From Pseudomonas sp. Q11 (GTDB lineage: Bacteria; Pseudomonadota; Gammaproteobacteria; Pseudomonadales; Pseudomonadaceae), in NCBI RefSeq assembly GCF_024494355.1, contig NZ_JAKNQY010000021.1, positions 1 to 48,440 on the forward strand: a stretch of DNA of 48,440 bases. The letters are read 5' to 3'. Positions 31,612 to 40,348 of this stretch are shown here, piece by piece. Below the pieces are notes generated by a model, which made no database searches, was not told where the DNA came from, and saw only the letters and a program-made list of their open reading frames with translations. The translations under genes and the position numbers were made by a program. Every line of letters starts with the position of its first letter. Position 1 is the first letter of the stretch.

Positions 31612-33408
31612 TCACTTCTTTTGACTTGCATTTAAGGCAGACCTGGCACCTGCTTTGACAACAGCGCTGTATAGCTCTGTCGTGTCGTCGGCTGCCAGCG
31701 TGCCGGCTACCAGCGTGTCGGCTGCCAGCTGAGGCGCATAGCGAGGGCGGAAGCCCCATCCCGCTGCCACACGGACCTGCGAGGCACGCCGCGTGGTTAT
31801 ACCGATTGAGCCATCGGAGTTATAAAAGTGCAGCGCTATTTCGCCGTCACCAGGCGGCCAATCGCCGTGCCCACTCACCCGGCCGTAGGCTATGACCGCC
31901 AGATCAGGGTCCCACATAGGATGAAAGTATTGCGCTGGATTTGGCAGCCTGCGGATGATCGCCTCCCGTAACCCCGAAATAAATGAAGGTCTGTATTCCA
32001 CGGCGTGCACTTGTCCTACTGACCAACCCCATAGCGTTTGACCACTGGCGTATTCGCTCCGTGCCTCAATGTCCCATTTGTTGGAGACATACACCTGATA
32101 GGAGGCCACCTGGTTATTCGCATCGATCACGGAGATTAAGGTTTGTCCGTTGCGCTGGCCGATCACATCGCCATCGGTACTTCCTACAGTCGCTATCTGA
32201 GCGTTCGCCGACACATAGCGATACGGTGGAGTGCCGTCAGTCGGGGTGCGGGTGCGTCTGTTCCCGGGACCGTGAAAATTGGTTTGCGTCCACTGATACT
32301 CCGCCGGGGCGAAGACTTCCGTCCCATCAAGCACCATTATGCTGGGGTCAAGGATGATGGGCTTGACCACATTAAGGGTGCGCACGTTCGAGTAGACATT
32401 GCCGGTGTGGTAGAGCGACTTTGCATACAGGCGGCGAAAACCTGGCCCTACCGTTATCTCGAGCTTCCAAATGCCGGTCACGTTATCAGCGGTCGCCTCG
32501 CCCTTGGACACAGGGTTGGGGTCATTGCCTTCGAAAATTTCGACTTTCTGGCCTTTGCTGGCTTGGCCCGACAGTTTCAGGGTGGTGCTGGTGGTGCTGG
32601 TGGCTTCCGGAATCTCAACATCGTCGGCGTCCTTGACGCTGTCGAGGGTCGGAGGCATCAGCGCAGGGTCAAGATGAATATCCAAATGCTTAATGGGCGA
32701 CTGGTTGGAGTTGCCCAATTGGTCCGTCACCCGGTACTGAATCAACGTGTTGGGATTATTACCCGCCTGTTGGAAGGTGTCGGTGAACAGGGTCTTCACT
32801 ACCGGTATCGAGGCGTCGGCTACCTCAAACGGAACGGTTACATCCCCCACTAGAAAGCTAATGCGGTCGTAGTTTCGCGGGTTGGCATAGGCAAACCGGA
32901 ACTCCACCCCTTGCGCCGCCCGCTCGACGCTGACGCCATCGTTGATGACGTCGGACGGGATCACTAGATCCAAGCCCTCCGGCGCCGGGTCACCTGGGGC
33001 GCGCAGGTGATACAGGACACGCAAGTCACTGGAGGGCGCGGTGTTTTCACTGGGACGGGTCACTTTGTAATGCAGTCTGTTGACCCCGTGAATCAACTGC
33101 CCATGGGGGATGTACAAGCGTATGCGATCCCGCTCCTCCCCCACTGCTATGGTCTTGCCGGCCACGGGGGTTGGATCGTCGTTGAGGTACAGTCCGACGC
33201 GATCATCCGCCGCCATTGTCCAGGACTGGCGCTGGAGCTCTGTCCAAGGCTCAATCAGACATTCGAGCCCCAGGGGCTGACCGTCGTAAAGACTTTTGGG
33301 GATGCCGCAATCGGCGAGGCCGTCCGGCTTCACTGGCTTGATCCAACCCGGAATGATGACGGGGTAGAGTTCGAACAAAGCGTCCAAGGTAGAAGATTGG
33401 ATATCCAT
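31612..33408 (-). CDS. Ig-like repeat protein, smaller paralogue
   Basis: This 598-residue protein has unknown function. It shares its layout with the neighbour at 33807-36503. An N-terminal segment (LYPVIIPGWIKPVK, then YGIP-type GIPKSLYDGQPLGLEC) is followed by beta-rich domains (IRLYIPHGQLIHGVNRLHYK). Next comes a bacterial Ig-like domain (VKDADDVEIPEATSTTSTTL, then KVEIFEGNDPNP), a Big2-like domain (SANAQIATVGSTDGDVIGQR) and a Trp-rich C-terminal region. I see no signal peptide, membrane anchor or RTX repeats, so export, if any, is unexplained. AGGAG lies 6-7 bases before the ATG at 33408. A motif at 33483-33515, shared with the paralogue, lies about 75 bases upstream. Codon use is less GC-biased than nearby core genes. 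Confidence 0.85.
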   Translation of the reverse strand: MDIQSSTLDALFELYPVIIPGWIKPVKPDGLADCGIPKSLYDGQPLGLECLIEPWTELQRQSWTMAADDRVGLYLNDDPTPVAGKTIAVGEERDRIRLYIPHGQLIHGVNRLHYKVTRPSENTAPSSDLRVLYHLRAPGDPAPEGLDLVIPSDVINDGVSVERAAQGVEFRFAYANPRNYDRISFLVGDVTVPFEVADASIPVVKTLFTDTFQQAGNNPNTLIQYRVTDQLGNSNQSPIKHLDIHLDPALMPPTLDSVKDADDVEIPEATSTTSTTLKLSGQASKGQKVEIFEGNDPNPVSKGEATADNVTGIWKLEITVGPGFRRLYAKSLYHTGNVYSNVRTLNVVKPIILDPSIMVLDGTEVFAPAEYQWTQTNFHGPGNRRTRTPTDGTPPYRYVSANAQIATVGSTDGDVIGQRNGQTLISVIDANNQVASYQVYVSNKWDIEARSEYASGQTLWGWSVGQVHAVEYRPSFISGLREAIIRRLPNPAQYFHPMWDPDLAVIAYGRVSGHGDWPPGDGEIALHFYNSDGSIGITTRRASQVRVAAGWGFRPRYAPQLAADTLVAGTLAADDTTELYSAVVKAGARSALNASQKK

Positions 33409-33482
33409 CGGGTTCTCCTGGCAGGTGACGGGGCGTGAGCCTCTTGGGCACGGTTATCACACGCCAAACCGAGGCAACTGCC

Positions 33483-33515
33483 TACTGTCAGAACTTACAG
33501 GGGAGGGCTGGTTTA
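33483..33515 (-). promoter_or_regulatory. Shared upstream motif of the Ig-like pair, copy 1
   Basis: On the minus strand it contains CTGTAAGTTCTGACAG, an imperfect palindrome, next to AAACCAGCCCTCCC. Nearly the same 33 bases occur at 36573-36606. Both lie 70-75 bases before the start codon of an Ig-like protein gene, so a shared promoter or operator is likely. Confidence 0.55.
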
Positions 33516-33575
33516 TGACGAGCGGTGGGGGTGGGGTTGGCTGATGCTCCCCGGAGCTGCCCGCAGTACAGGCTC

Positions 33576-33709
33576 CTGTGGCGAGGGGATTTATCCCCGT
33601 CCGGCTGCGAAGCAGTCGCCAACCGGCTGGCAGGGTTTACCTGTTGCACTGCGGCGCCTGGTTTTGGGGCTGCTGCGCCACCCAGCGGGAGCAAGCTCCC
33701 TCGCCACAA
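33576..33709. repeat. Mixed REPIN between the Ig-like genes
   Basis: The left half is a variant (TGTGGCGAGGGGATTTATCC), while the right half is the standard AGCGGGAGCAAGCTCCCTCG. The two arms therefore come from different REP subfamilies. It fills much of the 398-base gap 33409-33806; the rest holds only the shared motif. Confidence 0.8.
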
Positions 33710-33806
33710 AGAGAAGTGGTGAATAGGCTAACGCGCATCGACGTTATCCAGTGCCCGGTTCGCCAGCAATCCGCTCATGGCATTGGCCGAGGCCGGGGAG
33801 TGGACT

Positions 33807-36503
33807 TCATGCCTCCACGGCCATCAGTGCACTTGCATGATCGGATTCTTCCACCGAGATCTGTTCGTTGAATTTGTCAGGTATCACGGCCCACCGCCGC
33901 CCGGCATCGGCAATATCCGCAGACCATGCGCGATCACCGCCAAAACCTGGGTTGCCGTTATATGACAGCAAAAGCATGCCCCACACCGATAAGGTAGGAA
34001 TGGTTCCCCCTTGGGAGTGCGCGTAGTTCCAGCTATCCCAGAACGCTCCTCGTGTTGGATTGACTCTACTGACCATCCAGACATTGGCGACGATGACGCG
34101 ATAGGAGGCGCTTTGGCCGGATGAGTCGCGCACCGTTATCGTAGCGGTGCCCCGTCCCTTCGATATGACCCGCGGATGCGCCTCTGAAACCACTTCGGCA
34201 AGGGCTGGGTTGCTAGATGTGTAGAAGTAGGGCTCTAGACCTCCTGACGGTACTCGATCCACGTACGCGTTCGTGGGTGGATTCGGTGGTATGGCTGCTG
34301 TTCTAACATGCAGCCCATTGAGATAGCTGTCAGAGGTGTCGATGGTCAGACGCTCCACCACCGTAAATCTCCAAGGCGGCGACACGGGATTATTATCCCG
34401 GTAGATCGCCCGGGCGGTGAAGCTGTGACTCCCTAGGTCGAGCCCGCTCAGGGTGTCATGCCACAAGCCGCGGGCATCGACCTCGACTGTTTTTTTGTAG
34501 TCATCGTTGTCGAAAATTTCGACCTTCGTGTTGGGCGTTGCTTCGCCAGTCAGCTTCACGGTGGTCGCGAAGGTGTAGCCGCCATCGGAGATGGGTGTGT
34601 CGCTGGCGTCCTTGACCGACGTGATGAGCGGTGTATCAAGCACCACGGCCTTGATCGAGTATGTGCGCAGGGGAAAGGCAACGGCCGTGGCGACCTCAGG
34701 GGACTTGTCGAAGGTCACCTCCAGCACGAGGGTCAGGTCGGAACGATCGCGCAAAAGTTGTAGCTGGCCTCGCGGAACCGACTTGAACAGCCCCGCCCCC
34801 ACTTCACTCGCAGTCACGCCCAAGGCAGTTTGCAAGGTGATCGTATGCTCCGTGCCGTCGCTCTTGGTACCCTCGCAGCGCAGCCATACTTTCTGGTCGA
34901 GGGCAATGAGCGGCCAGGGATCAACCATCAAACTGGCGTCACCGGTAAAACTGGCCAGATCAAGTTCGAGGCCTGTGCCAGCACCGACCGCTTCGAGGAT
35001 CAGCGGTGTCGGCAGATCGCCCTCGGCGATGTGGTGCACGTTGAGCAGGAACGGGTCGGAGGTCGTGGCGGTGGCGCGCTTAGTCCGCGTGACGGTATAG
35101 GTCACCGTCACCTGCTTGCCAAGGTTGAAGGCCAGGACCTCGACCGGCATCGGTACCTCTTTGTCACCCACGATGCCGACTTCCTCGGCAGGGGTGGTAT
35201 GGGAACCAGCACCAGGCGTCCCTGTCCAGGTCACGCTCAGCAGGTCGCTTCCCGACATGCCGTCATATTGCTCCACCACCACGGTCAGCTTGTCTTTTGC
35301 ATCCACCGGGTCGAGGATGTTGCCATTCGCTTCCTTGACGCTGGGCGGAGGCAGATCCAGTCCCCCTTCCCCGATGACGGTGGCCCGGGCGATTTTCGAG
35401 GAGCCCACCAGTACCGTGTTTCTGAGCAACCGGTAGGACGCCTGCACCGTACTGCCCGGGATGACCTTGTCGTTGGGGATCGTCAGGACGCAGGCCTTTT
35501 TCTGCCCGAGTTCATCGGTTTCAACCGTCCCCGTCGCGGGGACTACGACATCCGGCTGACCAGCGACCTTCGTGACATAGGTCGCCTCCACCGTGTCCCC
35601 AGGCAGGAAACGCGAGTCGCCGGTCAAGACGATCAACAACAACGGGTTGGCACCTAGCTTTTCGAGATCGATGGTTGCCGGGTCGTCAGCAGCGTCACTG
35701 GCGATTTCCCTTGGAATCGGCTCCGGCAATCGTTGGCCGGCCTGGTCCACGTCCACGGTGTGCACGGCTGACCAGGGGGCGTCGGGGTCCGGGGCGTTGT
35801 TGAGCTGGTCGTTGACGGTGAAGGAAAACCTGAATTCGGCATCGTCCCGCAGGTCGGCGCTGGTGACATCGAAACACACCGTGGTCGGTGCCGCCGAGCC
35901 ATGGGCCGGCGGCGCGGGAGCTTCGGTGGCAGTGACGGTGTGATACACGTCATGACCGTTGCAATTGAGCCGGATGCGATCATAGGCCCGGCAATACGGG
36001 TAAGCCACGCACACCGTCGCTCGGGTGAAACCGGGGCCCACGCCGTTCTTGATTTCGTCTGGCAGCAGTAACACCAACTCGGAATGCGCATTGTCGCCGG
36101 GCGTCGTGTCCTCGATGCCGGGGCGGATACTGTTGTAGAGAATCTCCAGGGGGGGCTCCGATGTCCCCAGATTCTCACTGCCGCGCATCACGGTATAAGT
36201 CAGCCGATTGACCATGCCCGCTAACAATTTGGCGTGCGGGATGTACAGCGTGACCGTGTCATCAATGCCTTGAGTCTGGCGGTTGTCCAGCGCCAGTTCG
36301 CCATTCAAGTTGATCGAGACTGTATCGCCTGCGTCCTGCCCCAGATAAGGACCAACGTCCACCGCACACCCCATGGGTTCCAGGTCATAAATATGCTTGG
36401 GGACGCCGTAATCGGCGCCTTGCACGGGGGTTGTGGCGCGGGGCAGCCTGGGCGGGTACAGCACCAATACGGTTTGATCGGCGGTGGTCGATGGGTCGGT
36501 CAT
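33807..36503 (-). CDS. Ig-like repeat protein, larger paralogue
   Basis: This 898-residue beta-rich protein of unknown function is paralogous to the 598-residue neighbour. Shared blocks include LYPPRLPRA, ADYGVPKHIYDLEPMGCAVD, VTLYIPHAKLLAGMVNRLTY, and the Ig-like unit LITSVKDASDTPISDGGYTF followed by NTKVEIFDNDDYKK. A Big2-like unit (SSNPALAEVVSEAHPRVISK) and the closing ASYRVIVANVW block are also shared. About 300 extra residues lie in the middle (~260-560), with further Ig-like strands. There is no signal peptide or anchor. GAGGGG precedes the ATG at 36503. I recall similar long Ig-like proteins in many fluorescent pseudomonads without assigned function; a surface or secreted role would be a guess. 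Confidence 0.85.
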   Translation of the reverse strand: MTDPSTTADQTVLVLYPPRLPRATTPVQGADYGVPKHIYDLEPMGCAVDVGPYLGQDAGDTVSINLNGELALDNRQTQGIDDTVTLYIPHAKLLAGMVNRLTYTVMRGSENLGTSEPPLEILYNSIRPGIEDTTPGDNAHSELVLLLPDEIKNGVGPGFTRATVCVAYPYCRAYDRIRLNCNGHDVYHTVTATEAPAPPAHGSAAPTTVCFDVTSADLRDDAEFRFSFTVNDQLNNAPDPDAPWSAVHTVDVDQAGQRLPEPIPREIASDAADDPATIDLEKLGANPLLLIVLTGDSRFLPGDTVEATYVTKVAGQPDVVVPATGTVETDELGQKKACVLTIPNDKVIPGSTVQASYRLLRNTVLVGSSKIARATVIGEGGLDLPPPSVKEANGNILDPVDAKDKLTVVVEQYDGMSGSDLLSVTWTGTPGAGSHTTPAEEVGIVGDKEVPMPVEVLAFNLGKQVTVTYTVTRTKRATATTSDPFLLNVHHIAEGDLPTPLILEAVGAGTGLELDLASFTGDASLMVDPWPLIALDQKVWLRCEGTKSDGTEHTITLQTALGVTASEVGAGLFKSVPRGQLQLLRDRSDLTLVLEVTFDKSPEVATAVAFPLRTYSIKAVVLDTPLITSVKDASDTPISDGGYTFATTVKLTGEATPNTKVEIFDNDDYKKTVEVDARGLWHDTLSGLDLGSHSFTARAIYRDNNPVSPPWRFTVVERLTIDTSDSYLNGLHVRTAAIPPNPPTNAYVDRVPSGGLEPYFYTSSNPALAEVVSEAHPRVISKGRGTATITVRDSSGQSASYRVIVANVWMVSRVNPTRGAFWDSWNYAHSQGGTIPTLSVWGMLLLSYNGNPGFGGDRAWSADIADAGRRWAVIPDKFNEQISVEESDHASALMAVEA

Positions 36504-36572
36504 GATGCGCCCCTCTTCATTGGAATGTGATGGACTTCAGGTCGCTATCACACCTTGGGCGCCGGGGCTTGG

Positions 36573-36606
36573 CTACTGTCAGAACTTACAGGTGAGGGCT
36601 GGTTTA
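36573..36606 (-). promoter_or_regulatory. Shared upstream motif of the Ig-like pair, copy 2
   Basis: The same CTGTAAGTTCTGACAG palindrome and AAACCAGCCCTCACC flank as at 33483-33515 lie about 70 bases before the larger paralogue. The surrounding ATCACACC sequence is also partly shared, so the duplication probably included the regulatory region. Confidence 0.55.
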
Positions 36607-36686
36607 AGACGAATGGTAGGGCGACTGATTGAATGCAAAAACCTGGCTGGAAACGGTGTTCTGCCGCAGACACAGCGGGGCAGGTT

Positions 36687-37142
36687 TCAGGGCTTGCGCA
36701 GTGTCTTCTGCCTGAGGATATAAACCGTCACCAGCACCGCACTGGTCAGCATGAACGCCCGTGCCCACGGCAGGGGTACCAGGTAGCAGGACAAGAGGAT
36801 GCTCGCCCACATCAGCCCGATGGCATACACCTTGCCCTTGAGCGGGATGCCGTTGCCGCTGAGGTAATCAGCGATCCAGGGACCGAGTCGCGGATGGCCC
36901 ACCAGCCAGCGATAGAAGCGTGGCGAGCTGCGGGCGAAGCAGGCCGCGGCCAGCAGCAGGAAAGGGGTAGTGGGCAATACGGGAATGAAGATACCGATGA
37001 CCCCCAGTACCACGCTCAACCAGCCAATGGCCAGCAGGGCGTAGCGCAGGATCAGCGGGCGGTTGCCGATGGGCGCAGGCACCCGGTGGCTCAGTGGTGG
37101 CGCGGCTTGAGGATCGCCGGTTTCTCGTCCGGGGCGTTGCAC
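36687..37142 (-). CDS. YbaN family (DUF454) inner-membrane protein
   Basis: This protein of up to 151 residues has three or four membrane segments. The family block LAIGWLSVVLGVIGIFIPVL is followed by PTTPFLLLAAACFARSSPRF and then LGPWIADYLSGNGIPLKGK. Function is unknown. The start is uncertain. The ATG at 37142 overlaps the end of the upstream UPF0149 gene by 52 bases, and a GTG at 37082 (protein PAPIGNRPLILRY) would avoid this but has a poor RBS. Homologues begin close to PVGNRP, which slightly favours the shorter form. The two genes are likely cotranscribed. Confidence 0.85.
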   Translation of the reverse strand: MQRPGRETGDPQAAPPLSHRVPAPIGNRPLILRYALLAIGWLSVVLGVIGIFIPVLPTTPFLLLAAACFARSSPRFYRWLVGHPRLGPWIADYLSGNGIPLKGKVYAIGLMWASILLSCYLVPLPWARAFMLTSAVLVTVYILRQKTLRKP

Positions 37143-37678
37143 AGCAGATACAGGGCGGTGAGGGCTTCAGGGATCTGCACGATCATGTCGTCCATCAGGT
37201 TGGCGTCGGCGGCGATGTCGGAAAACTCCGGTTGCTCGTCGAACAGACCGGAACCGACCATGATCGGCAGCAGCATTTCGCTGACTTCTTCTTCGGCGGT
37301 TTCGAACCAGGCGGCTTCGCGCAGGAACACGCCCTCCATGAAACCGATGCACCAGCCACGCAGTTCCGAATCGTCCGGGTCATCGCCCAGGTCCAGCTCG
37401 CATGGCAATTCGAATTCTTCGTCGGAAGCCAACTGACGGGCGATGTGGGCCTTGAGCAACACCAGCGTGGTTTCGATTACCTCGCGCTCGGCTTCGTTTG
37501 CGTAATGCGGCTCTTCGGCGAACAGCGCGTCGATCCACTCACGCTCTGGCACCTGTTCGGAACAGATGGACAGGGCGGTCAGGTAGCCGTGAGCGGCCAC
37601 GTAATCCAGCGCCTCTTCATGCAGCTCATCGGCGTCGAGGAAGACTTGCAGGCGGGTCAGTTGCTCAGCGAAGGACAT
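37091..37678 (-). CDS. UPF0149 (YecA/YgfB) family protein
   Basis: This 195-residue acidic helical protein of the UPF0149 family starts MSFAEQLTRLQVFLDADELH. It has the conserved LHEEALDYVAAHGYLTALSI segment and, near residue 105, the WCIGFMEGVFLREAAWF core. The C-terminal SEC-C zinc motif of longer YecA proteins is absent. Function is not settled. It begins the pair with the YbaN gene, which overlaps or follows it. A REPIN and the recQ promoter region lie upstream in the opposite direction. Confidence 0.88.
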   Translation of the reverse strand: MSFAEQLTRLQVFLDADELHEEALDYVAAHGYLTALSICSEQVPEREWIDALFAEEPHYANEAEREVIETTLVLLKAHIARQLASDEEFELPCELDLGDDPDDSELRGWCIGFMEGVFLREAAWFETAEEEVSEMLLPIMVGSGLFDEQPEFSDIAADANLMDDMIVQIPEALTALYLLCNAPDEKPAILKPRHH

Positions 37679-37790
37679 TACAGGCTACCTTGGGGAATAA
37701 ACAATGCGGGAATTCTAGGCCTTCTTGAGCGCCCAGGCCAGCCGCGTGGCGTATTTGCCTCGACTTGGGCCCATGGGCGGGCCGCGATAC

Positions 37791-37905
37791 CTGTAGGAGC
37801 TGCCGAAGGCTGCGATCTTTTGATCTTGATCTGTTGGTCGTTCGCTTTAGATGCAATTGGCTGGGGAAAGATCGCAGCCTCGTTGCACTCGGCAGCTCCT
37901 ACAGG
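37791..37905. repeat. REPIN (TGTAGGAGCTG family)
   Basis: The inverted halves CTGTAGGAGCTGCCGAAGGC and GGCAGCTCCTACAGG belong to the same family as the inner unit at 12021-12118. The internal GATCTTTTGATC and AAAGATCGCAGCCTCG segments are also shared. It lies in the 426-base gap upstream of recQ. Confidence 0.9.
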
Positions 37906-37974
37906 GCGCATGGCGTGCAATCGCCTGATTGCTCACCTCTTGTCAGCATCACCCTTCACAACGAAGCCCTCGGG

Positions 37975-37980
37975 TATACT
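37975..37980 (+). promoter_or_regulatory. Candidate -10 box for recQ
   Basis: TATACT in a CGGGTATACTGCCG context lies 125 bases upstream of the recQ ATG. A poor -35 (CCTTCA) lies 16 bases before it. The rest of the gap 37906-38104 shows nothing else. Confidence 0.4.
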
Positions 37981-38104
37981 GCCGCGTTTTGTGATGCCCT
38001 GCGGCGTCCCGCCGGTTCGAAACGCGCACTTACGATATACCGGTGCAGCGTTTTTGATTCTGAACCAGCCTTGCAGGGATGTTTCGGTGATTTTTGGAGT
38101 TTTT

Positions 38105-40231
38105 ATGCTCGAACAGGCTCAACGCGTCCTCAAGGACATCTTCGGCTACGACAGTTTTCGTGGCCGCCAGGGTGCCATTATTGAGCGCGTGGCCAGCGGT
38201 GGCGATGCCCTGGTACTGATGCCCACCGGCGGCGGCAAATCCTTGTGCTTCCAGGTGCCGGCGCTGTTGCGTAATGGCCTGGCGGTGGTGGTTTCGCCGC
38301 TGATCGCTTTGATGGACGACCAGGTTGCGACCCTTGAAGAGCTGGGGGTTGCAGCCGCTTCGCTGAACTCGACCCTGAGCGCCGAGCAGCAGCGGGACCT
38401 GGCGGCGCGCATCAAGCGCGGTGAAATAAAAATGCTCTACCTGGCTCCGGAACGCTTGGTGCAGCCGCGCATGCTGGCGTTCCTGCAGAGCCTGGAAATC
38501 GCCCTGTTCGCCATCGACGAAGCCCACTGTGTATCCCAATGGGGCCACGACTTCCGGCGCGAGTACCTGCAACTGGGGCAACTGGCCGAACTGTTTCCCG
38601 ATGTGCCACGCATCGCCCTGACCGCCACCGCGGACAAACGCACCCGCGAAGAAATCGTCGAACGCCTGCACTTGCAGGACGCCGAGCGCTTCCTCTCCAG
38701 CTTCGACCGACCCAATATTTTCTACCGCATCGTGCCCAAGGAGCAGCCGCGTAAGCAGTTGCTGGCGTTTATTGCCGAGCGGCGCAGCGATGCCGGGATC
38801 GTTTATTGCCTGTCACGCAAAAAGGTCGATGAAGTGGCGGCGTTTCTCTGCGAGCAAGGTTTTCCGGCGTTGCCGTATCACGCCGGCCTGCCCAATGACC
38901 TGCGGGCCTACCATCAGAAGCGCTTTCTCAATGAAGAAGGCCTGATCATGGTGGCCACCGTGGCGTTCGGCATGGGCATCGACAAGCCCAACGTGCGTTT
39001 CGTCGCACACCTGGACCTGCCCAAATCCCTCGAGGCGTATTACCAGGAAACCGGGCGTGCCGGTCGTGATGGCTTGCCGGCCGACGCGTGGATGGCCTAC
39101 GGCCTGCAAGACGTCGTAATGCTCAAGCAGATGCTGCAGAACTCCGAAGGTGACGAGCGCCACAAGCGTCTGGAGCAGCACAAGCTCGACGCCATGCTTT
39201 CGCTGTGCGAAGAAACCCGTTGCCGGCGCCAGACCTTGCTGGCCTATTTCGACGAAGACATGCCCCAGCCTTGCGGACATTGCGACAACTGCGTCGACGG
39301 CGTGGAAACCTGGGACGCCACCGAACCGGCCCGCCAGGCGTTGTCGGCGATTTATCGCACCGGCCAGCGCTATGGCGTGGGGCATCTGGTGGACGTGTTG
39401 CTGGGCAAGGACAACGAAAAGGTTCGCAGTTTCGGCCACCAGCATCTTTCGGTGTTTGGGGTGGGCAAGGCGCGCTCGGAGAGTGAATGGCGTTCATTGT
39501 TCCGCCAGCTCGTGGCCCGCGGTCTGGCCGATATCGACCTGGAAGGCTACGGCGGCCTGCGCCTGAGTGCGAGCTGCCGACCGTTGCTCAAAGGCGAGGT
39601 CTCCCTTGAACTGCGCCGTGATCTCAAGCCGGCAACGGCGATCAAGAACAGCAAGAGCCAGGCCAGCCAATTGGTGCGCGGCGAAGAGCGGGACCAGTGG
39701 GAAGCCTTGCGCGCCTTGCGTCGCAAGCTGGCCGAAGAGCATGGCGTGCCGCCGTATGTCATCTTCCCTGACTCGACTCTGCTGGAAATGCTCCGCAGCC
39801 AACCCACCTCCCTGGCGGAAATGGCCCGGGTCAGTGGCGTGGGCGCGCGCAAGCTGGAGCGTTACGGCGAAGCCTTCCTCCAAGTGCTGGGCGGCGAGGC
39901 CGAGGCGCCGAAAGTGGTGGCCGATGTTCGTCACGAATTGATCACCCTGGCCCGCGCCGGCATGACCCCGTTGCAGATCGCCGGGCAACTGCAATGCTCG
40001 GAAAAGAACGTGTATACGATGCTGGCCGAGGCCATCGGCAAGCAGCAGTTGTCTTTGGAGCAGGCATTGGACTTGCCCGAGGAACTGATGGGCGAGGTGC
40101 AGGACGCGTTTCTGGACGGCGAGGGCGAGTTGCCACCGGTGTCCGAGGTCGCCGCACTGTTTGTCGGTCGGGTTCCGGAAGGTGTCCTCTATTGCGTCAG
40201 GGCTGCGTTGCAGTCGGAATTTGAAGTCTGA
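38105..40231 (+). CDS. recQ: ATP-dependent DNA helicase RecQ
   Basis: This 708-residue 3'-5' DNA helicase unwinds recombination and repair intermediates. Visible motifs are Walker A MPTGGGKS (39-46), DEAH (138-141, FAIDEAHCVSQWGH) and motif VI QETGRAGRDGLP. The zinc site has cysteines in CEETRC and CGHCDNC (near 370-395), the RQC winged helix follows, and an HRDC domain (EEHGVPPYVIFPDSTLLEML) starts near 540. About 110 extra C-terminal residues form a helix-turn-helix-like tail (GMTPLQIAGQLQCSEKNVYT), so the protein is about 100 residues longer than E. coli RecQ. The start at 38105 has GGAG 8 bases upstream and matches the family; the frame is open for another 1 kb upstream but is non-coding. 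Confidence 0.96.
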   Translation: MLEQAQRVLKDIFGYDSFRGRQGAIIERVASGGDALVLMPTGGGKSLCFQVPALLRNGLAVVVSPLIALMDDQVATLEELGVAAASLNSTLSAEQQRDLAARIKRGEIKMLYLAPERLVQPRMLAFLQSLEIALFAIDEAHCVSQWGHDFRREYLQLGQLAELFPDVPRIALTATADKRTREEIVERLHLQDAERFLSSFDRPNIFYRIVPKEQPRKQLLAFIAERRSDAGIVYCLSRKKVDEVAAFLCEQGFPALPYHAGLPNDLRAYHQKRFLNEEGLIMVATVAFGMGIDKPNVRFVAHLDLPKSLEAYYQETGRAGRDGLPADAWMAYGLQDVVMLKQMLQNSEGDERHKRLEQHKLDAMLSLCEETRCRRQTLLAYFDEDMPQPCGHCDNCVDGVETWDATEPARQALSAIYRTGQRYGVGHLVDVLLGKDNEKVRSFGHQHLSVFGVGKARSESEWRSLFRQLVARGLADIDLEGYGGLRLSASCRPLLKGEVSLELRRDLKPATAIKNSKSQASQLVRGEERDQWEALRALRRKLAEEHGVPPYVIFPDSTLLEMLRSQPTSLAEMARVSGVGARKLERYGEAFLQVLGGEAEAPKVVADVRHELITLARAGMTPLQIAGQLQCSEKNVYTMLAEAIGKQQLSLEQALDLPEELMGEVQDAFLDGEGELPPVSEVAALFVGRVPEGVLYCVRAALQSEFEV

Positions 40232-40303
40232 TCAGTGAGTTAGTGCCTTTAACGATTCGCTACAGGGTAAACCTTGCCTGAATCCGAAGCTCATGCTTAG
40301 CTG

Positions 40304-40316
40304 ACTAATAATTAGT
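40304..40316. promoter_or_regulatory. Candidate MarR-type autoregulatory operator
   Basis: ACTAATAATTAGT is a perfect 13-base palindrome 32 bases upstream of the MarR-family start at 40349. MarR regulators commonly bind AT-rich dyads of this kind over their own promoter. Confidence 0.5.
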
Positions 40317-40348
40317 TTTTCTCTATTTCAGATCTGATGAGTTTTTTT

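Noticed and set aside
37094..38104. N-terminal extension of RecQ
   Set aside because: The frame is open about 1 kb upstream but crosses the UPF0149 gene in antisense and a REPIN. The family start and RBS are at 38105.
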